Part shown: piece after piece, positions 15,324-27,031 of the stretch | How the letters are laid out: every line of letters starts with the position of its first letter | How positions within the stretch are numbered: the first letter of the stretch is position 1 | Assembly: GCF_014203425.1 (NCBI RefSeq) | Contig: NZ_JACHJC010000001.1 | Span: forward strand, 1,550,001-1,614,000 | Reading direction: 5' to 3' | DNA: 64,000 bases | Origin: Micromonospora echinospora | Lineage (GTDB): Bacteria > Actinomycetota > Actinomycetes > Mycobacteriales > Micromonosporaceae | The notes under the pieces: generated by a model | What the model was told of the DNA's origin: nothing | The model's input: the letters and a program-made list of their open reading frames with translations, nothing else | Database searches by the model: none | Program-made: the position numbers and the translations under genes

Positions 15324-17855
15324 GTGACCACCGAGCCGGCCGACCGTCCCCCGGACCGGGTCGGCCTGCGCGGGACACCGACGGGCGTCGTCGTGTTGAC
15401 CGTCGCGGTCGCGTTCACCGGTCTGCTGGCCGCCGTGCTCGGCCTCGTCGTCCCGTCGCACCTTCCGGTGGACCAGCCGCTGCCCGGCCCGGCGCGGTTC
15501 GGTATCGCCACTGTCGCGTTCGCGGTGGCCCAGCTCGCCCGGCTGCGCTTCCGTACCGCGTCGGGCATGGTGAGCATCACCTGGGGCGAGGCCGCGCTGG
15601 TGGTCTGCCTCTGGCTGGTGCCGGCCGGCTGGCTCCCGGCCGCGGCCCTGCTCGGGGCGGGCGCCGCCTGGACCGTCATGTCGGTGGTCTCGGACCGTCG
15701 ACCGGCCCTGGAGCTGGCGGGGATCGCGGGCTCGCTCACCGCCGCCACCGCGCTGGCAGCGGCCGTCGCGACCGCCCTCGGCCCGCCGCTGCTCGCCGCG
15801 CCCACCCCGGAGCTGGCGCTCACGCTCACCGCCGCCGCGGTGACGTACCTGCTCACCACCGCCTTCCTGGGCGCCGTGACGCTCGCGCTGCGGCACGGCA
15901 TCCCGATGGGGCCGCCGCTGTTCGCCGCGCTGCGCGGCAAGCTGCTCATGTTCGTCGGCAACGTGGCGGTCGGCCTGGTGGTGGTCGCGCTGCTCGAACT
16001 CGACGCGCGCTGGCTGCTGCTCCTGCCGCCGCCGCTCTGGCTGCTCCAGCAGACCTACCGGCACCGGCTGCGGGCCGACCAGGAGCGGCGGACCTGGCGG
16101 GCGTTCGCCGAGGCCACCGCCGCGCTCAACCAGCTCGACGAGCGGGGCGTGGCGACCGCCGCGGTGACCGGCGCGCTCAACCTGTTCGGCGCCGAGCTGG
16201 TCGAGGTCGACGTGGCCCGGGGAGAGGGGCGCTGGCGCCGGTACCGGGCCGATCGTGGCGGGCAGGTCCGCGACCGGGAGGTGGAACCCGTCGGGTGCGC
16301 CGGGGTCGCCGAGCACGAGTTGGTGCGGAAACTCGTCGTGGGCCCCGCCGAGGTGGGCCGGCTGCGGGTGCGGTTCGCCCGGTCCGCCCCGCCGAGCGCC
16401 CGGGAACGCGACGGCGTGGCGGCCTTCGGGGACGCGCTCGCCGCCGCCCTGCACGACGCCGCCACCCACCGGGAGCTGCGACTGGTCACCGCCCGCTCGT
16501 CGTACGACGCGGTGCACGACCAGCTCACCGGCCTGCTGAACCGGGCGGCGCTGCTCGCCAAGGGGGACGAGGCGTTGCGGCAGCGCCCGCACGACCACCC
16601 GGTGGCCCTGCTGCTGCTCGACGTGAACCAGTTCAAGGAGGTCAACGACACGCTCGGGCATTCGGCCGGCGACCAGCTGCTGCGGCTCACCTCCAACCGG
16701 CTCGCCGCGCTGACCCGGCCGGGTGACCTGCTCGGGCGGCTCGGCGGCGACGAGTTCGCCCTGCTGCTCACCTCGGTGCCGATGGTCGAGGACCGCGCGG
16801 CCCCGCTGGCCTACGCGCTGCGCCAGGCCCGGGAGGTCGCCGAACGTCTCGCCGCCCCGACCGAGGTGGCCGGGGTGCGGATGTCCGTCGAGGTGGCGGT
16901 GGGCGTGGTGGTGGCCGACGCGGGGGCGGCCGACCTGACCGAGTTGCTGCGTCGCGCCGACATCGCCATGTACCAGGCGAAGGAGGGCGGCGGCAGCGTC
17001 GCCGTGTACGACAGCTCCCGCGACGCGGCGAGCACCGACCACCTGGCGTTGCTCGCGGAGATGCGGGAGGCGCTGGCCGCCGACGACCAGCTGGTGCTGG
17101 CGTTGCAGCCGGCGGTGGACCTGGCCACCGGCGCGCCGACCGGCGTGGAGGCGCTGATCCGGTGGCGGCACCCGCGCCGGGGCTGGCTCGGCCCGGCCGA
17201 CTTCATCCGCCCGGTGGAGAACAGCGAGCAGCTCGGCAGCTTCACCCGGTACGTGCTGGACAAGGCGCTGGCCGTGGCGTCCGGGTGGGCACGGGAAGGG
17301 CTGGACGTCCCCATCTCGGTGAACCTGTCGGCGCGCAGCCTGCTCGACCCGCGACTGCCCGCCGAGATCGACGAGGCGCTGCGCCGCCACCAGGTGCCGC
17401 CGCACCGGCTGGTCCTGGAGATCACCGAGACGGTGGTGATGAGCGAGCTGGAGGTCATCGACGAGGTGCTCACCACGCTGCGCGCCATGGGTGTGCAGCT
17501 CGCCGTGGACGACTTCGGCACCGGCTTCTCCTCGCTGACGTTCCTCACCCGGATCGCCGTGGACGAGCTGAAGGTGGACCGGTCGTTCGTGCTCCGGATG
17601 GCCGACTCACCCGAGGCGGCGGCGATCGTCCGGACCACCGTCGGGCTGGCCCACGAGCTGGGGCTGCGGGTCGTGGCCGAGGGCGTCGAGACCGCCGAGC
17701 AGCGCACCGCGCTGGCCGAGCTGGGCTGCACCGCGGCGCAGGGCTACCACTTCTTCAAGCCGATGCCCGCCGACAAGATCGCCGCGGTGCTCGGGTCGCT
17801 GCGCGACGCCGCCCGGGGCAACGTGTACCCGCTGCGCGCCGACGGCGCTTCCTGA
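15324..17855 (+). CDS. Bifunctional GGDEF/EAL cyclic-di-GMP protein
   Basis: An 843-residue inner-membrane protein. Residues 20-245 hold about seven hydrophobic helices forming a sensor of unknown ligand. A GAF-like linker follows (about 260-375). The GGDEF domain has an intact LGGDEF near residue 474, preceded by the inhibitory site RPGD exactly five residues upstream, so the cyclase should be product-inhibited. The EAL domain has GVEALIRW near 608, EITETVVM, DDFGTGFSS, KVDRSFV and EGVET, so phosphodiesterase residues look complete. It can both make and degrade c-di-GMP. It probably starts at ATG-like GTG 15324. It is transcribed alone. Confidence 0.9.
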   Translation: MTTEPADRPPDRVGLRGTPTGVVVLTVAVAFTGLLAAVLGLVVPSHLPVDQPLPGPARFGIATVAFAVAQLARLRFRTASGMVSITWGEAALVVCLWLVPAGWLPAAALLGAGAAWTVMSVVSDRRPALELAGIAGSLTAATALAAAVATALGPPLLAAPTPELALTLTAAAVTYLLTTAFLGAVTLALRHGIPMGPPLFAALRGKLLMFVGNVAVGLVVVALLELDARWLLLLPPPLWLLQQTYRHRLRADQERRTWRAFAEATAALNQLDERGVATAAVTGALNLFGAELVEVDVARGEGRWRRYRADRGGQVRDREVEPVGCAGVAEHELVRKLVVGPAEVGRLRVRFARSAPPSARERDGVAAFGDALAAALHDAATHRELRLVTARSSYDAVHDQLTGLLNRAALLAKGDEALRQRPHDHPVALLLLDVNQFKEVNDTLGHSAGDQLLRLTSNRLAALTRPGDLLGRLGGDEFALLLTSVPMVEDRAAPLAYALRQAREVAERLAAPTEVAGVRMSVEVAVGVVVADAGAADLTELLRRADIAMYQAKEGGGSVAVYDSSRDAASTDHLALLAEMREALAADDQLVLALQPAVDLATGAPTGVEALIRWRHPRRGWLGPADFIRPVENSEQLGSFTRYVLDKALAVASGWAREGLDVPISVNLSARSLLDPRLPAEIDEALRRHQVPPHRLVLEITETVVMSELEVIDEVLTTLRAMGVQLAVDDFGTGFSSLTFLTRIAVDELKVDRSFVLRMADSPEAAAIVRTTVGLAHELGLRVVAEGVETAEQRTALAELGCTAAQGYHFFKPMPADKIAAVLGSLRDAARGNVYPLRADGAS

Positions 17856-17905
17856 TCCCTGCCGCGCCGACGGCGTCGGACGGCGATGGTGGATAGGGTC
17901 GGGTG

Positions 17906-19942
<2,037 letters not shown>

Positions 19943-20006
19943 GTGGAGTGGGCCGGGCCGCCCTCACGGTCCGGCCCGGCACCGGCCCTTATAGGCTGGC
20001 GGCGCT

Positions 20007-21164
20007 ATGGACTCCCGTACCGGTCTCCCCGTCGTGGGCATGGTGGGTGGCGGCCAGCTGGCCCGGATGACCCACCAGGCCGCCATCGCCCTCGGCCAGT
20101 CGCTGCGCGTGCTGGCGCTCGCCCCGGACGACGGCGCGGCGCTGGTCGCCGCCGACGTCCAGTACGGCGACCACACCGACCTGGCCGCGCTGCGCACGTT
20201 CGCCAAGGGCTGCGACGTGGTCACCTTCGACCACGAGCACGTGCCCGACGAGCACATCCGCGCCCTGGCCGACGAGGGCGTGAAGCTGTTCCCGCCGGCC
20301 GAGGCGCTGGTGCACGCGCAGGACAAGCGGGTGATGCGGGAACGGCTCGGCGAGTTGGGCGCGCCGAACCCGGCCTGGCGTCCGGTGGAGTCCCCGGCCG
20401 ACCTGATCGCCTTCGGCGAGGAGACCGGCTGGCCGGTGGTGCTCAAGGCCGCCCGGGGCGGCTACGACGGGCGGGGCGTCTGGATGGTCGACGACGCGGC
20501 CCAGGCCGCCGAGCTGGCCGCCACGCTGCTCGCCGGTGGCACGCCGCTGCTGGTCGAGGAGCGGGTGAAGCTGCGCCGCGAGCTGGCCGTGCAGGTGGCG
20601 CGGTCACCGTTCGGGCAGGTCGCCGCGTACCCGGTGGTGGAGACCGTGCAGCGCGACGGCATCTGCGTCGAGGTGCTGGCGCCCGCGCCCGACCTGCCGG
20701 AGGAGCAGGCCGTCGCCGCGCAGCAACTCGCCATCGACCTGGCCACCGCGCTCGGCGTGGTCGGCCTGCTCGCGGTGGAGCTGTTCGACACGCCGACCGG
20801 ACTTGTCGTCAACGAGCTGGCCATGCGGCCGCACAACTCCGGGCACTGGACCATCGAGGGGGCCCGGACCTCCCAGTTCGAGCAGCACCTGCGGGCGGTC
20901 CTCGACTACCCGATGGGGGACACCTCGCTCACCGCGCCGGTCGTGGTGATGGCGAACGTGCTCGGCGGCGAGCCGGGCGGCATCTCCATCGACGAGCGGC
21001 TGCACCACCTGTTCGCCGCCGAGCCCGGGGCCAAGGTCCACCTGTACGGCAAGCAGGTCCGCCTGGGCCGCAAGATCGGGCACGTCACGGTGCTCGGCAA
21101 CGACCTCGAGGACGTACGGGCCCGGGCCGCTCGTGCCGCCCGCTGGCTCCAGGAGGGGCACTGA
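20007..21164 (+). CDS. purK: 5-(carboxyamino)imidazole ribonucleotide synthase
   Basis: A 385-residue ATP-grasp enzyme of purine synthesis that carboxylates AIR to N5-CAIR using bicarbonate. Visible signatures are [17 protein letters not shown] at the N-terminus, [14 protein letters not shown] near 150, [18 protein letters not shown] and [17 protein letters not shown] with the metal and ATP ligands. Its stop overlaps purE by 1 nt (TGATG). A TAGGCT -10-like element (19992-19997) lies 9 nt before the ATG with no ribosome site, pointing to a leaderless operon message. Confidence 0.96.
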   Translation: MDSRTGLPVVGMVGGGQLARMTHQAAIALGQSLRVLALAPDDGAALVAADVQYGDHTDLAALRTFAKGCDVVTFDHEHVPDEHIRALADEGVKLFPPAEALVHAQDKRVMRERLGELGAPNPAWRPVESPADLIAFGEETGWPVVLKAARGGYDGRGVWMVDDAAQAAELAATLLAGGTPLLVEERVKLRRELAVQVARSPFGQVAAYPVVETVQRDGICVEVLAPAPDLPEEQAVAAQQLAIDLATALGVVGLLAVELFDTPTGLVVNELAMRPHNSGHWTIEGARTSQFEQHLRAVLDYPMGDTSLTAPVVVMANVLGGEPGGISIDERLHHLFAAEPGAKVHLYGKQVRLGRKIGHVTVLGNDLEDVRARAARAARWLQEGH

Positions 21165-21655
21165 TGAGCACCGTCGGGCTGATCATGGGCAGCGACTCGG
21201 ACTGGCCGGTCATGCGGGCCGCCGCCGAGGCGCTGGACGAGTTCGGCGTGCCGTACGAGGTCGGCGTGGTCTCGGCGCACCGCACCCCGGTCAAGATGAT
21301 CGAGTACGGCCGGGCCGCCGCCGGTCGCGGGGTCCAGGTGATCATCGCGGGCGCGGGCGGAGCGGCTCACCTGCCCGGCATGGTCGCCTCGGTCACCCCG
21401 CTGCCGGTGATCGGCGTCCCGGTGCCGCTGAAGTACCTGGACGGGATGGACTCGCTGCTGTCCATCGTGCAGATGCCGGCCGGCGTGCCGGTCGCCACCG
21501 TCTCGATCGGCAACGCCCGCAACGCCGGCCTGCTGGCGGTACGCATCCTGGGCGCCTCCGACCCGGTGCTGCGCGAGAAGATGGCCGCCTACCAGGCGAG
21601 CCTGGAGGATCTGGTCGCCGAGAAGGAAGCCGCGCTGCGCGCCTCCCTGACCTGA
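21164..21655 (+). CDS. purE: N5-CAIR mutase
   Basis: A 163-residue class I PurE, the partner of PurK; it moves the carboxyl group of N5-CAIR to the ring. [21 protein letters not shown] (active-site His), [15 protein letters not shown] and [25 protein letters not shown] follow the family order. It overlaps purK by 1 nt, with an AGGAGG site inside the end of purK. The intergenic region after it is 304 bp. Confidence 0.96.
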   Translation: MSTVGLIMGSDSDWPVMRAAAEALDEFGVPYEVGVVSAHRTPVKMIEYGRAAAGRGVQVIIAGAGGAAHLPGMVASVTPLPVIGVPVPLKYLDGMDSLLSIVQMPAGVPVATVSIGNARNAGLLAVRILGASDPVLREKMAAYQASLEDLVAEKEAALRASLT

Positions 21656-21734
21656 CCGTTCGTCACTCTGCGCGCTCGGCATGTCTGGTCACTCAACGTG
21701 ACTGGCTCGGGCGGGCGGGTGTTGTGCCCTCCGA

Positions 21735-21863
21735 CGACTTTGCTCTGCAGCCATCGGGGCAACACCGCTCCGAGCTGCGACGCGACAATTTGTCCCTGAC
21801 GGCTTCGCGAGGCTGGTCGACACGTTCGGTGACTGCTGCGTCGGTGGGTGCAGAGCAAAGTCG
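21735..21863. repeat. 15-bp perfect inverted repeat in the purE / giant-protein gap
   Basis: CGACTTTGCTCTGCA at 21735-21749 recurs exactly as its complement at 21849-21863, with 99 nt between. The 304-bp gap (21656-21959) holds no gene and is less G+C-rich than its flanks. It lies between convergent genes, so a transcription-ending or family-repeat role is possible. Confidence 0.6.
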
Positions 21864-21959
21864 GCAGAGGAACACCATCTCTGCCGCGGCTCGCCGCCAC
21901 GGAACGTGACCGGACGGGGTGGTGGGCCGGGCGCGTCGGCCCGGGGCGGGCCGGACGGC

Positions 21960-24900
21960 TCACCGCATGCCGCGCAGCGCTGTCTGCAGGCGCTCCTGGG
22001 CGCGGCGGCGACGCTCGTTGCTCGCGCCGAGCACCAGCAGCACGATGCCGACCGGGATCAGCACCAGCCACGGGCCGAGGCTGAACAACGCGTGCACGGC
22101 CGCGATCGCGGTCACCGTCGCGCCCACGATCACCGGCGCCTGCTGCCGGCTGGTCGAGCCGAAGATGAGCACCGCGACGGCCCCGAGCAGCAGCAGCACC
22201 TGGCGCAGCATGCTGGATTCGGTGGCGATCACGATCGCCAGCGTCGGCAGGAACGCGGTGACCAGCGCCGGCCCGTACGCCACCCAGCTCGACAGGTCGG
22301 GCCGGTGGCGCAGTTGCAGCACCCCGACCAGCAGCGCGAGCGCCGCGAACGGCAGCGTGTACGCCTCCGGCAGCGCCACGTCAGCCACCCGCATCAGGAT
22401 CCACCAGGCGCTGATCTCGCAGGCCACGACCGCCCAGAACAGCAGGTTGCGCTCCATCGGCCGCCGCCCCGGACGGGTGGCCGCCACCCCGAGGACCGCA
22501 CCCCAGGCGGCCAGCAGCGCGGCGATGTGCCGGGGCGAGTCGTACGCCAGGGCCAGCGCGATGAGCGCCGCCCCGAAGCCGCTCCACTCGACGGTGGCCG
22601 CCTCCCGGTACGCCTCGGGGCGGCGCAGCCGGGGCAGCGTGGCGGCGAAGACCTGCAACGCCGCGCCGACAGCGAGCACCCCGAAGGCGGACCAGACCGC
22701 GGCGAGCCCGGACTTCAGGCCGACGGTGAGCACGAAGAGCTGGGCCATCAGCGAGCCGAACAGCCAGCCCAGGATGCGGGCGCGCTGGGTGGTGCCGAAC
22801 AGCGCGGCGACGGTGCCCACGCCGACCGCGCCACCGAGCGTGAAAACGGTCAGGTCGCTGGTGGCGAGGCTGCCGGCGAGCCCGGCGCCACCGGCGGCCA
22901 GCCCGAGGGCGAAGACCAGCACCCGGGCCACCCGGATCGACCGGCCCGGTTCGGCCAGCGCCGGCGGTGGGGTCAGCGCCAGACCGAGCATCGAGATGGT
23001 GAACACCGCCAGCGCGGCCAGCGCGGTCACCGGCCAGCCCCGGCCGAGCGCCACCGGCGTGATCAGCAGCGTGATCGCCGCCCCGGGCAGGATCACCGGC
23101 ACCGCACGGGACCGTCGGCCGCCGCTGAACCCGGTGGCGGCGAGCGCCGCGGTCACGGTCAGCAGCAGCGCGGTGAGCACGTGGGTGGGATTCACCGCGT
23201 TCGCCGGTGGGGTCAGCAGCTCCGGTGGCGGCCCCTGCCACACCCGGCTCAGCACCGCGAACGGCGAGAACAACGCCACGACCAGCGCGGGCGCCAGCGT
23301 GGCCAGCGCCAGCGCGGTGGGCAGCGCCGCGGCGGCGAGCGCGCCGGCAGCCGGGCTGACCCGCCAGCGCAGCACCGGATCGTCCGGGTCACGGCGCATC
23401 GCCCCGTTCAGCAGGACCGTCCAGCGGCGTACCGGCCGGGCCGAGCCGGCGGGCGGGACGGTGGCCGCCCGTACCAGTTCGGCGAGTACGCCGAGCAGCG
23501 CGGCGGCGGCGGCGAACACGCCCGCCGGCAGGCCGACCGCGAGCGCGGCGGCAGCGGTGACGGTGGCCGCCCCGACCACCGCCACGCTGGCGAACGGCAG
23601 GTACTGGGGCACCAGCCGGCGTACGGCCGCGATCGCGGCCAGGCCGATGCTGGTGGCGGCCAGCGCGGCGGTCAGGACCACCTGGGGCGGATGGCCGAAC
23701 GCGGCGGCCAGGGCGGCCACCGCGCCGGGCAGGGCGAGCAGGGCGGCGCCCGCGCCGGCGCCGCCCACCTGCACCAGGTGCGGCGGCATGCCCTCGGTGC
23801 GTACGTCGTCCACGAGCGACGGCGCGAGCGTGCGGGCCAGGGCGGCGACTGTCGCCCCGATCAGCGCGATGCTGCCGAGCGCCAGCGCTGTGGTTCCCGG
23901 CCGCACCAGCCCCGCCCCGGCCGCGTGCAGCGCCACCACACCGGCCACCGTGGCCCGGGACAGCGAGGCCCGGGGATCGACTGCGGCCACGGCCGCCATG
24001 CCGTAGACAGTGGCCACCATGGCGCCGACCAGCACCGGGGACCACCAGGGCAACTCGAACGCGGCGGGCGCGCCCACCGTGGCGAGCACGACGGCCAGGC
24101 CCGACACGTCGTACTTCCACGGCGCCGGCAGCAGGACGGCGGCGGTCACCGCGAGCAGCACCAGCGCGACCGGGGCCTGCCAGGTCGACCCGCCCGTCGG
24201 CGCGGCCGGCCACCCGCTCAGGTCCCCGGCCCAGATCGGGCCGGGGGTCGCCAGCACGCCGAGCCCGCCGCGCAGCGCGCTCCAGGCGGCGATCAGGCCG
24301 AGGAGCAGGCCACCGGCGGCGATGCCGAGGATCGGTCCGCGCCGCCACTCCTCCGGCAGCGCGCGGGCGGCCACCGCCACCAGCAGCACCAGCGCGGAGG
24401 CCACCACGAGCTGACCACCGGGGGCGAGCACCGCGGCGATCCGGGCCAGCGTGGCGACGAGCGCCACAGTGGTGGCTGCCAGGGCCAGGTCGGACCCGTC
24501 CAGCGACATGTCGGCGCGGCGCCCCGCGTCGATGCGCGGGGCGAGCGCCAGCAGGGCGGCGGCGACCATGAGCAGACTGCCCACCCAGGCGTCCGCCGAG
24601 GTGGCGCCCGGCGCCCCGAACGCGGCGGCGGCGACGGCCACCGCGCCGAGCACGGTGCCGAGCGCGTGCGGCATGCTCAGGTGCCGCTGCGCCACCTGCA
24701 CCAGGGCGGCGTAGCCGAGCGTGACACAGACGGCGAGGAAGCTCGCCGCGAGGATCGGAACGGTGACCTCGCGCAGGTTCGCCGGAGTGGCGATCGGTGG
24801 GGTCGGCGCGGTGGCGGCGACGAACGCGGCGACGGCACCCGGCAGGGCGAACGCCGCCCCGCCGGCCGCCCAGGCGCAGACGGTGTCGGTCGCGGCGGCG

Positions 24901-26867
24901 GCCAGCCGGACCCGTGGGGCGAGGGAGACCAGCGCCCCGGCCAGGAAGAGCAGCGTCAGCGCCGCGGCAGTCAGCGCCGGCCGGGCGAGCGCGGCGCCGG
25001 CGCCCATCAGACCCAGCCCGGCCGCGGTGACCGCGTGCGTCACCGCGGCTCGTTCGGTGCCGGCGCTCAGCCCGAGCACCCCGACGGCGACCGCTGTGAG
25101 CAGCATCGGCCAGCAGGCCGCCGTCCACCCCAGGCCGAGCGACGCGGGTACGGCGAGCGCGGTGAGCGCCGCGCCGACCACCGCGAACTCCCGCCGGATC
25201 TCGGGCGGCAGCGCGATCACCGCGGCGACGGTCAGCAGCAGCGCGCTGGCGGCGAGCTGCCAGCCGGTCGGGCCGACCGCCCGGGCCAGCTCGGCGTGCC
25301 ACCCGCTCAGGTCCGCCGACCAGGCCGGCAACGCGGCCCGGACCGGCGCCAGCCCGGCGCGCAGCGCGCCACCGGCGACCACCAGGCCGCTGACCGTGAG
25401 CGCCACCGCCGACGCGATCTGCGGACCCCGCCGGGCCGCCTCCGGTACGGCCCGGACGGCGAGCCCGGTCAGCGCGATGACCGCGGAGATCAGCAGCAGG
25501 GACCGGCCCGGCAGGGCCACCGAGGCGACCCGGCCGAGCGCGCCGATCACCGCGAGCGTGAGGATGCCGGCGCCGACGTCGGGCAGCGGCGGCCGGCGCA
25601 GCACGAGCGTTCCGGCCAGCGCGACCAGGGCGGCGAGCAGCAGCGTCGTACCCGCGGCGGCGGCCGGCGGGACGGTGGTGGCGCGCAGCAGGCCGGTGAC
25701 CGCGTACGCCAGCGCGACAGCGACCGCCACACCGTGCAGCAGCCAGGTCAGCTCGGACAGCCACGGCACCGGCCGGGCGGTGGCGGCAGGCTCCGGAGGA
25801 GTCTCACCGCCGAGCACCTCGCCGGCCTCCTCCGGCGCCGACTCGGGCCGGTCGTCGTCGGCGCGCTGCCGGGGCGCGACGGGTGAGGGCGGCTCGGTCG
25901 CGGGCAGGTCACGCCGGACCGGCCGCTCGCGTACCACCGCCGAGCGGACGAGCGCGAGGTCGAGCACGGCCACCACTGTGAGTACCAGCGCCCAGCCGAC
26001 CGGCCCGGTGATCCGCTCGTACGCCAGCAGCGGCAGCACCGGCTGGGCGGCCAGTACGGTGGCGAAGCGTGGGGCGCGCAGACCGGTCCCGTACGCGTAC
26101 CCCAGGGCGACGAGCGTGGTGACCAGGAAGATCGATCCGGCGAACGCGGCGCCCGAGGAGCCGCCGCCGATCCGGTCGACGGCCCAGAGCGCGTACCCGG
26201 CCAGCGGCACCAGCAGCAACCCGACCGCGGCGATGGTCTCGGCGGTGGAGGTCAGCCCGCGCCGGGCCAGGACCGGCGGGGCGAGCAGCATCAGCGCCGT
26301 CGCCACCAGCAGTACGCCGAGCCGCGCCAGCGCGTCCATCGAGCTGGTGGCGACCGCCGCGAAGACCACCGCGGCCACGCCGAGCAGGAGCGCGCCCAGC
26401 CCCAGCGGGATGTTCTGCACCTCCCGCGAGGACGCCTCAGGCGGGTGCTCCGGGTCGTCCGCGTCCAGCCACCGCGGGCGGCCGCGCGGCGGCGACGGCG
26501 GCAGGTCCTCCGGAGGGCCGGGCGGCGGCGTGCCCTGGCGGGGCACCCGGGGCGGCGCGCCGGTGGCGGCGGTGGGCGGCCGGCGGCCGGGGCGGCGGCG
26601 CAGCACCCGGCGCGGCCGGGTGGCCTGCCGCATGCGTTCCTCACCGGCGTGCGCGAGGATGTCCCGCTGGAAGAGGGCGGCCTGCATCTTGGCGGCGATC
26701 TGCCGCTGTTCCCGGGCGATCTCGGCGTCGCGGGCCTTCATCTCGGCGATGGACCGTTCGATGTCTGCCAGGTGCTCGGCCCACTGCGGCTGATGCGCGC
26801 CGCAGTGCGGGCAGACCACGGCGGGCTTGATGTCCTGCCCGCACGAGGGGCACCTGAAGCTCTCCAC
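21960..26867 (-). CDS. Giant polytopic membrane protein (SCO7613-C-terminal-like)
   Basis: A 1635-residue protein. Residues 6-22 form a zinc ribbon (CPSC and CPHC). Residues 30-75 are a charged helix, probably a coiled coil. About 75-150 is Pro/Arg-rich. The remaining 1480 residues are almost wholly hydrophobic helices with short charged loops. Two modules of about 360 residues are visibly homologous (around WSADLSGWHAEL near 516 and WAGDLSGWPAAP near 877), and a third, more divergent copy starts near 1225. The layout matches the actinobacterial membrane family annotated with an SCO7613 C-terminal domain (recollection). Function is unknown. Start GTG 26867 has a GGGAG site 7 nt upstream; the frame extends further but lacks support. 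Confidence 0.75.
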   Translation of the reverse strand: MESFRCPSCGQDIKPAVVCPHCGAHQPQWAEHLADIERSIAEMKARDAEIAREQRQIAAKMQAALFQRDILAHAGEERMRQATRPRRVLRRRPGRRPPTAATGAPPRVPRQGTPPPGPPEDLPPSPPRGRPRWLDADDPEHPPEASSREVQNIPLGLGALLLGVAAVVFAAVATSSMDALARLGVLLVATALMLLAPPVLARRGLTSTAETIAAVGLLLVPLAGYALWAVDRIGGGSSGAAFAGSIFLVTTLVALGYAYGTGLRAPRFATVLAAQPVLPLLAYERITGPVGWALVLTVVAVLDLALVRSAVVRERPVRRDLPATEPPSPVAPRQRADDDRPESAPEEAGEVLGGETPPEPAATARPVPWLSELTWLLHGVAVAVALAYAVTGLLRATTVPPAAAAGTTLLLAALVALAGTLVLRRPPLPDVGAGILTLAVIGALGRVASVALPGRSLLLISAVIALTGLAVRAVPEAARRGPQIASAVALTVSGLVVAGGALRAGLAPVRAALPAWSADLSGWHAELARAVGPTGWQLAASALLLTVAAVIALPPEIRREFAVVGAALTALAVPASLGLGWTAACWPMLLTAVAVGVLGLSAGTERAAVTHAVTAAGLGLMGAGAALARPALTAAALTLLFLAGALVSLAPRVRLAAAATDTVCAWAAGGAAFALPGAVAAFVAATAPTPPIATPANLREVTVPILAASFLAVCVTLGYAALVQVAQRHLSMPHALGTVLGAVAVAAAAFGAPGATSADAWVGSLLMVAAALLALAPRIDAGRRADMSLDGSDLALAATTVALVATLARIAAVLAPGGQLVVASALVLLVAVAARALPEEWRRGPILGIAAGGLLLGLIAAWSALRGGLGVLATPGPIWAGDLSGWPAAPTGGSTWQAPVALVLLAVTAAVLLPAPWKYDVSGLAVVLATVGAPAAFELPWWSPVLVGAMVATVYGMAAVAAVDPRASLSRATVAGVVALHAAGAGLVRPGTTALALGSIALIGATVAALARTLAPSLVDDVRTEGMPPHLVQVGGAGAGAALLALPGAVAALAAAFGHPPQVVLTAALAATSIGLAAIAAVRRLVPQYLPFASVAVVGAATVTAAAALAVGLPAGVFAAAAALLGVLAELVRAATVPPAGSARPVRRWTVLLNGAMRRDPDDPVLRWRVSPAAGALAAAALPTALALATLAPALVVALFSPFAVLSRVWQGPPPELLTPPANAVNPTHVLTALLLTVTAALAATGFSGGRRSRAVPVILPGAAITLLITPVALGRGWPVTALAALAVFTISMLGLALTPPPALAEPGRSIRVARVLVFALGLAAGGAGLAGSLATSDLTVFTLGGAVGVGTVAALFGTTQRARILGWLFGSLMAQLFVLTVGLKSGLAAVWSAFGVLAVGAALQVFAATLPRLRRPEAYREAATVEWSGFGAALIALALAYDSPRHIAALLAAWGAVLGVAATRPGRRPMERNLLFWAVVACEISAWWILMRVADVALPEAYTLPFAALALLVGVLQLRHRPDLSSWVAYGPALVTAFLPTLAIVIATESSMLRQVLLLLGAVAVLIFGSTSRQQAPVIVGATVTAIAAVHALFSLGPWLVLIPVGIVLLVLGASNERRRRAQERLQTALRGMR

Positions 26868-26969
26868 GACAGTCTCCCGTCCGCCCGTGCCCTCGCACTG
26901 TGGACCTCCCAGAGGCAGCATGCCTTGAGCGGGCCGGGATTTCGACAGTTGCAGGCGCGTTCCGGACAA

Positions 26970-27017
26970 CAAAAAGGACCGGCCCGGTCGGGGATGGTGT
27001 CCCCGGCGGGCCGGTCC
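26970..27017 (-). terminator. Terminator of ugd
   Basis: On the minus strand GGACCGGCCC (27008-27017) pairs with GGGCCGGTCC (26976-26985), followed by TTTTTGTT. It is a classic intrinsic terminator 15 nt beyond the ugd stop. Confidence 0.85.
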
Positions 27018-27031
27018 GGCCGGTCAGCGGG

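Noticed and set aside
21906..25886. Very long plus-strand open frame (1326 codons) opposite the giant membrane protein
   Set aside because: Its composition (Arg, Gly, Gln, His) is the mirror of a G+C-rich hydrophobic gene, it has no domain or ribosome site, and the minus-strand frame has clear protein features.
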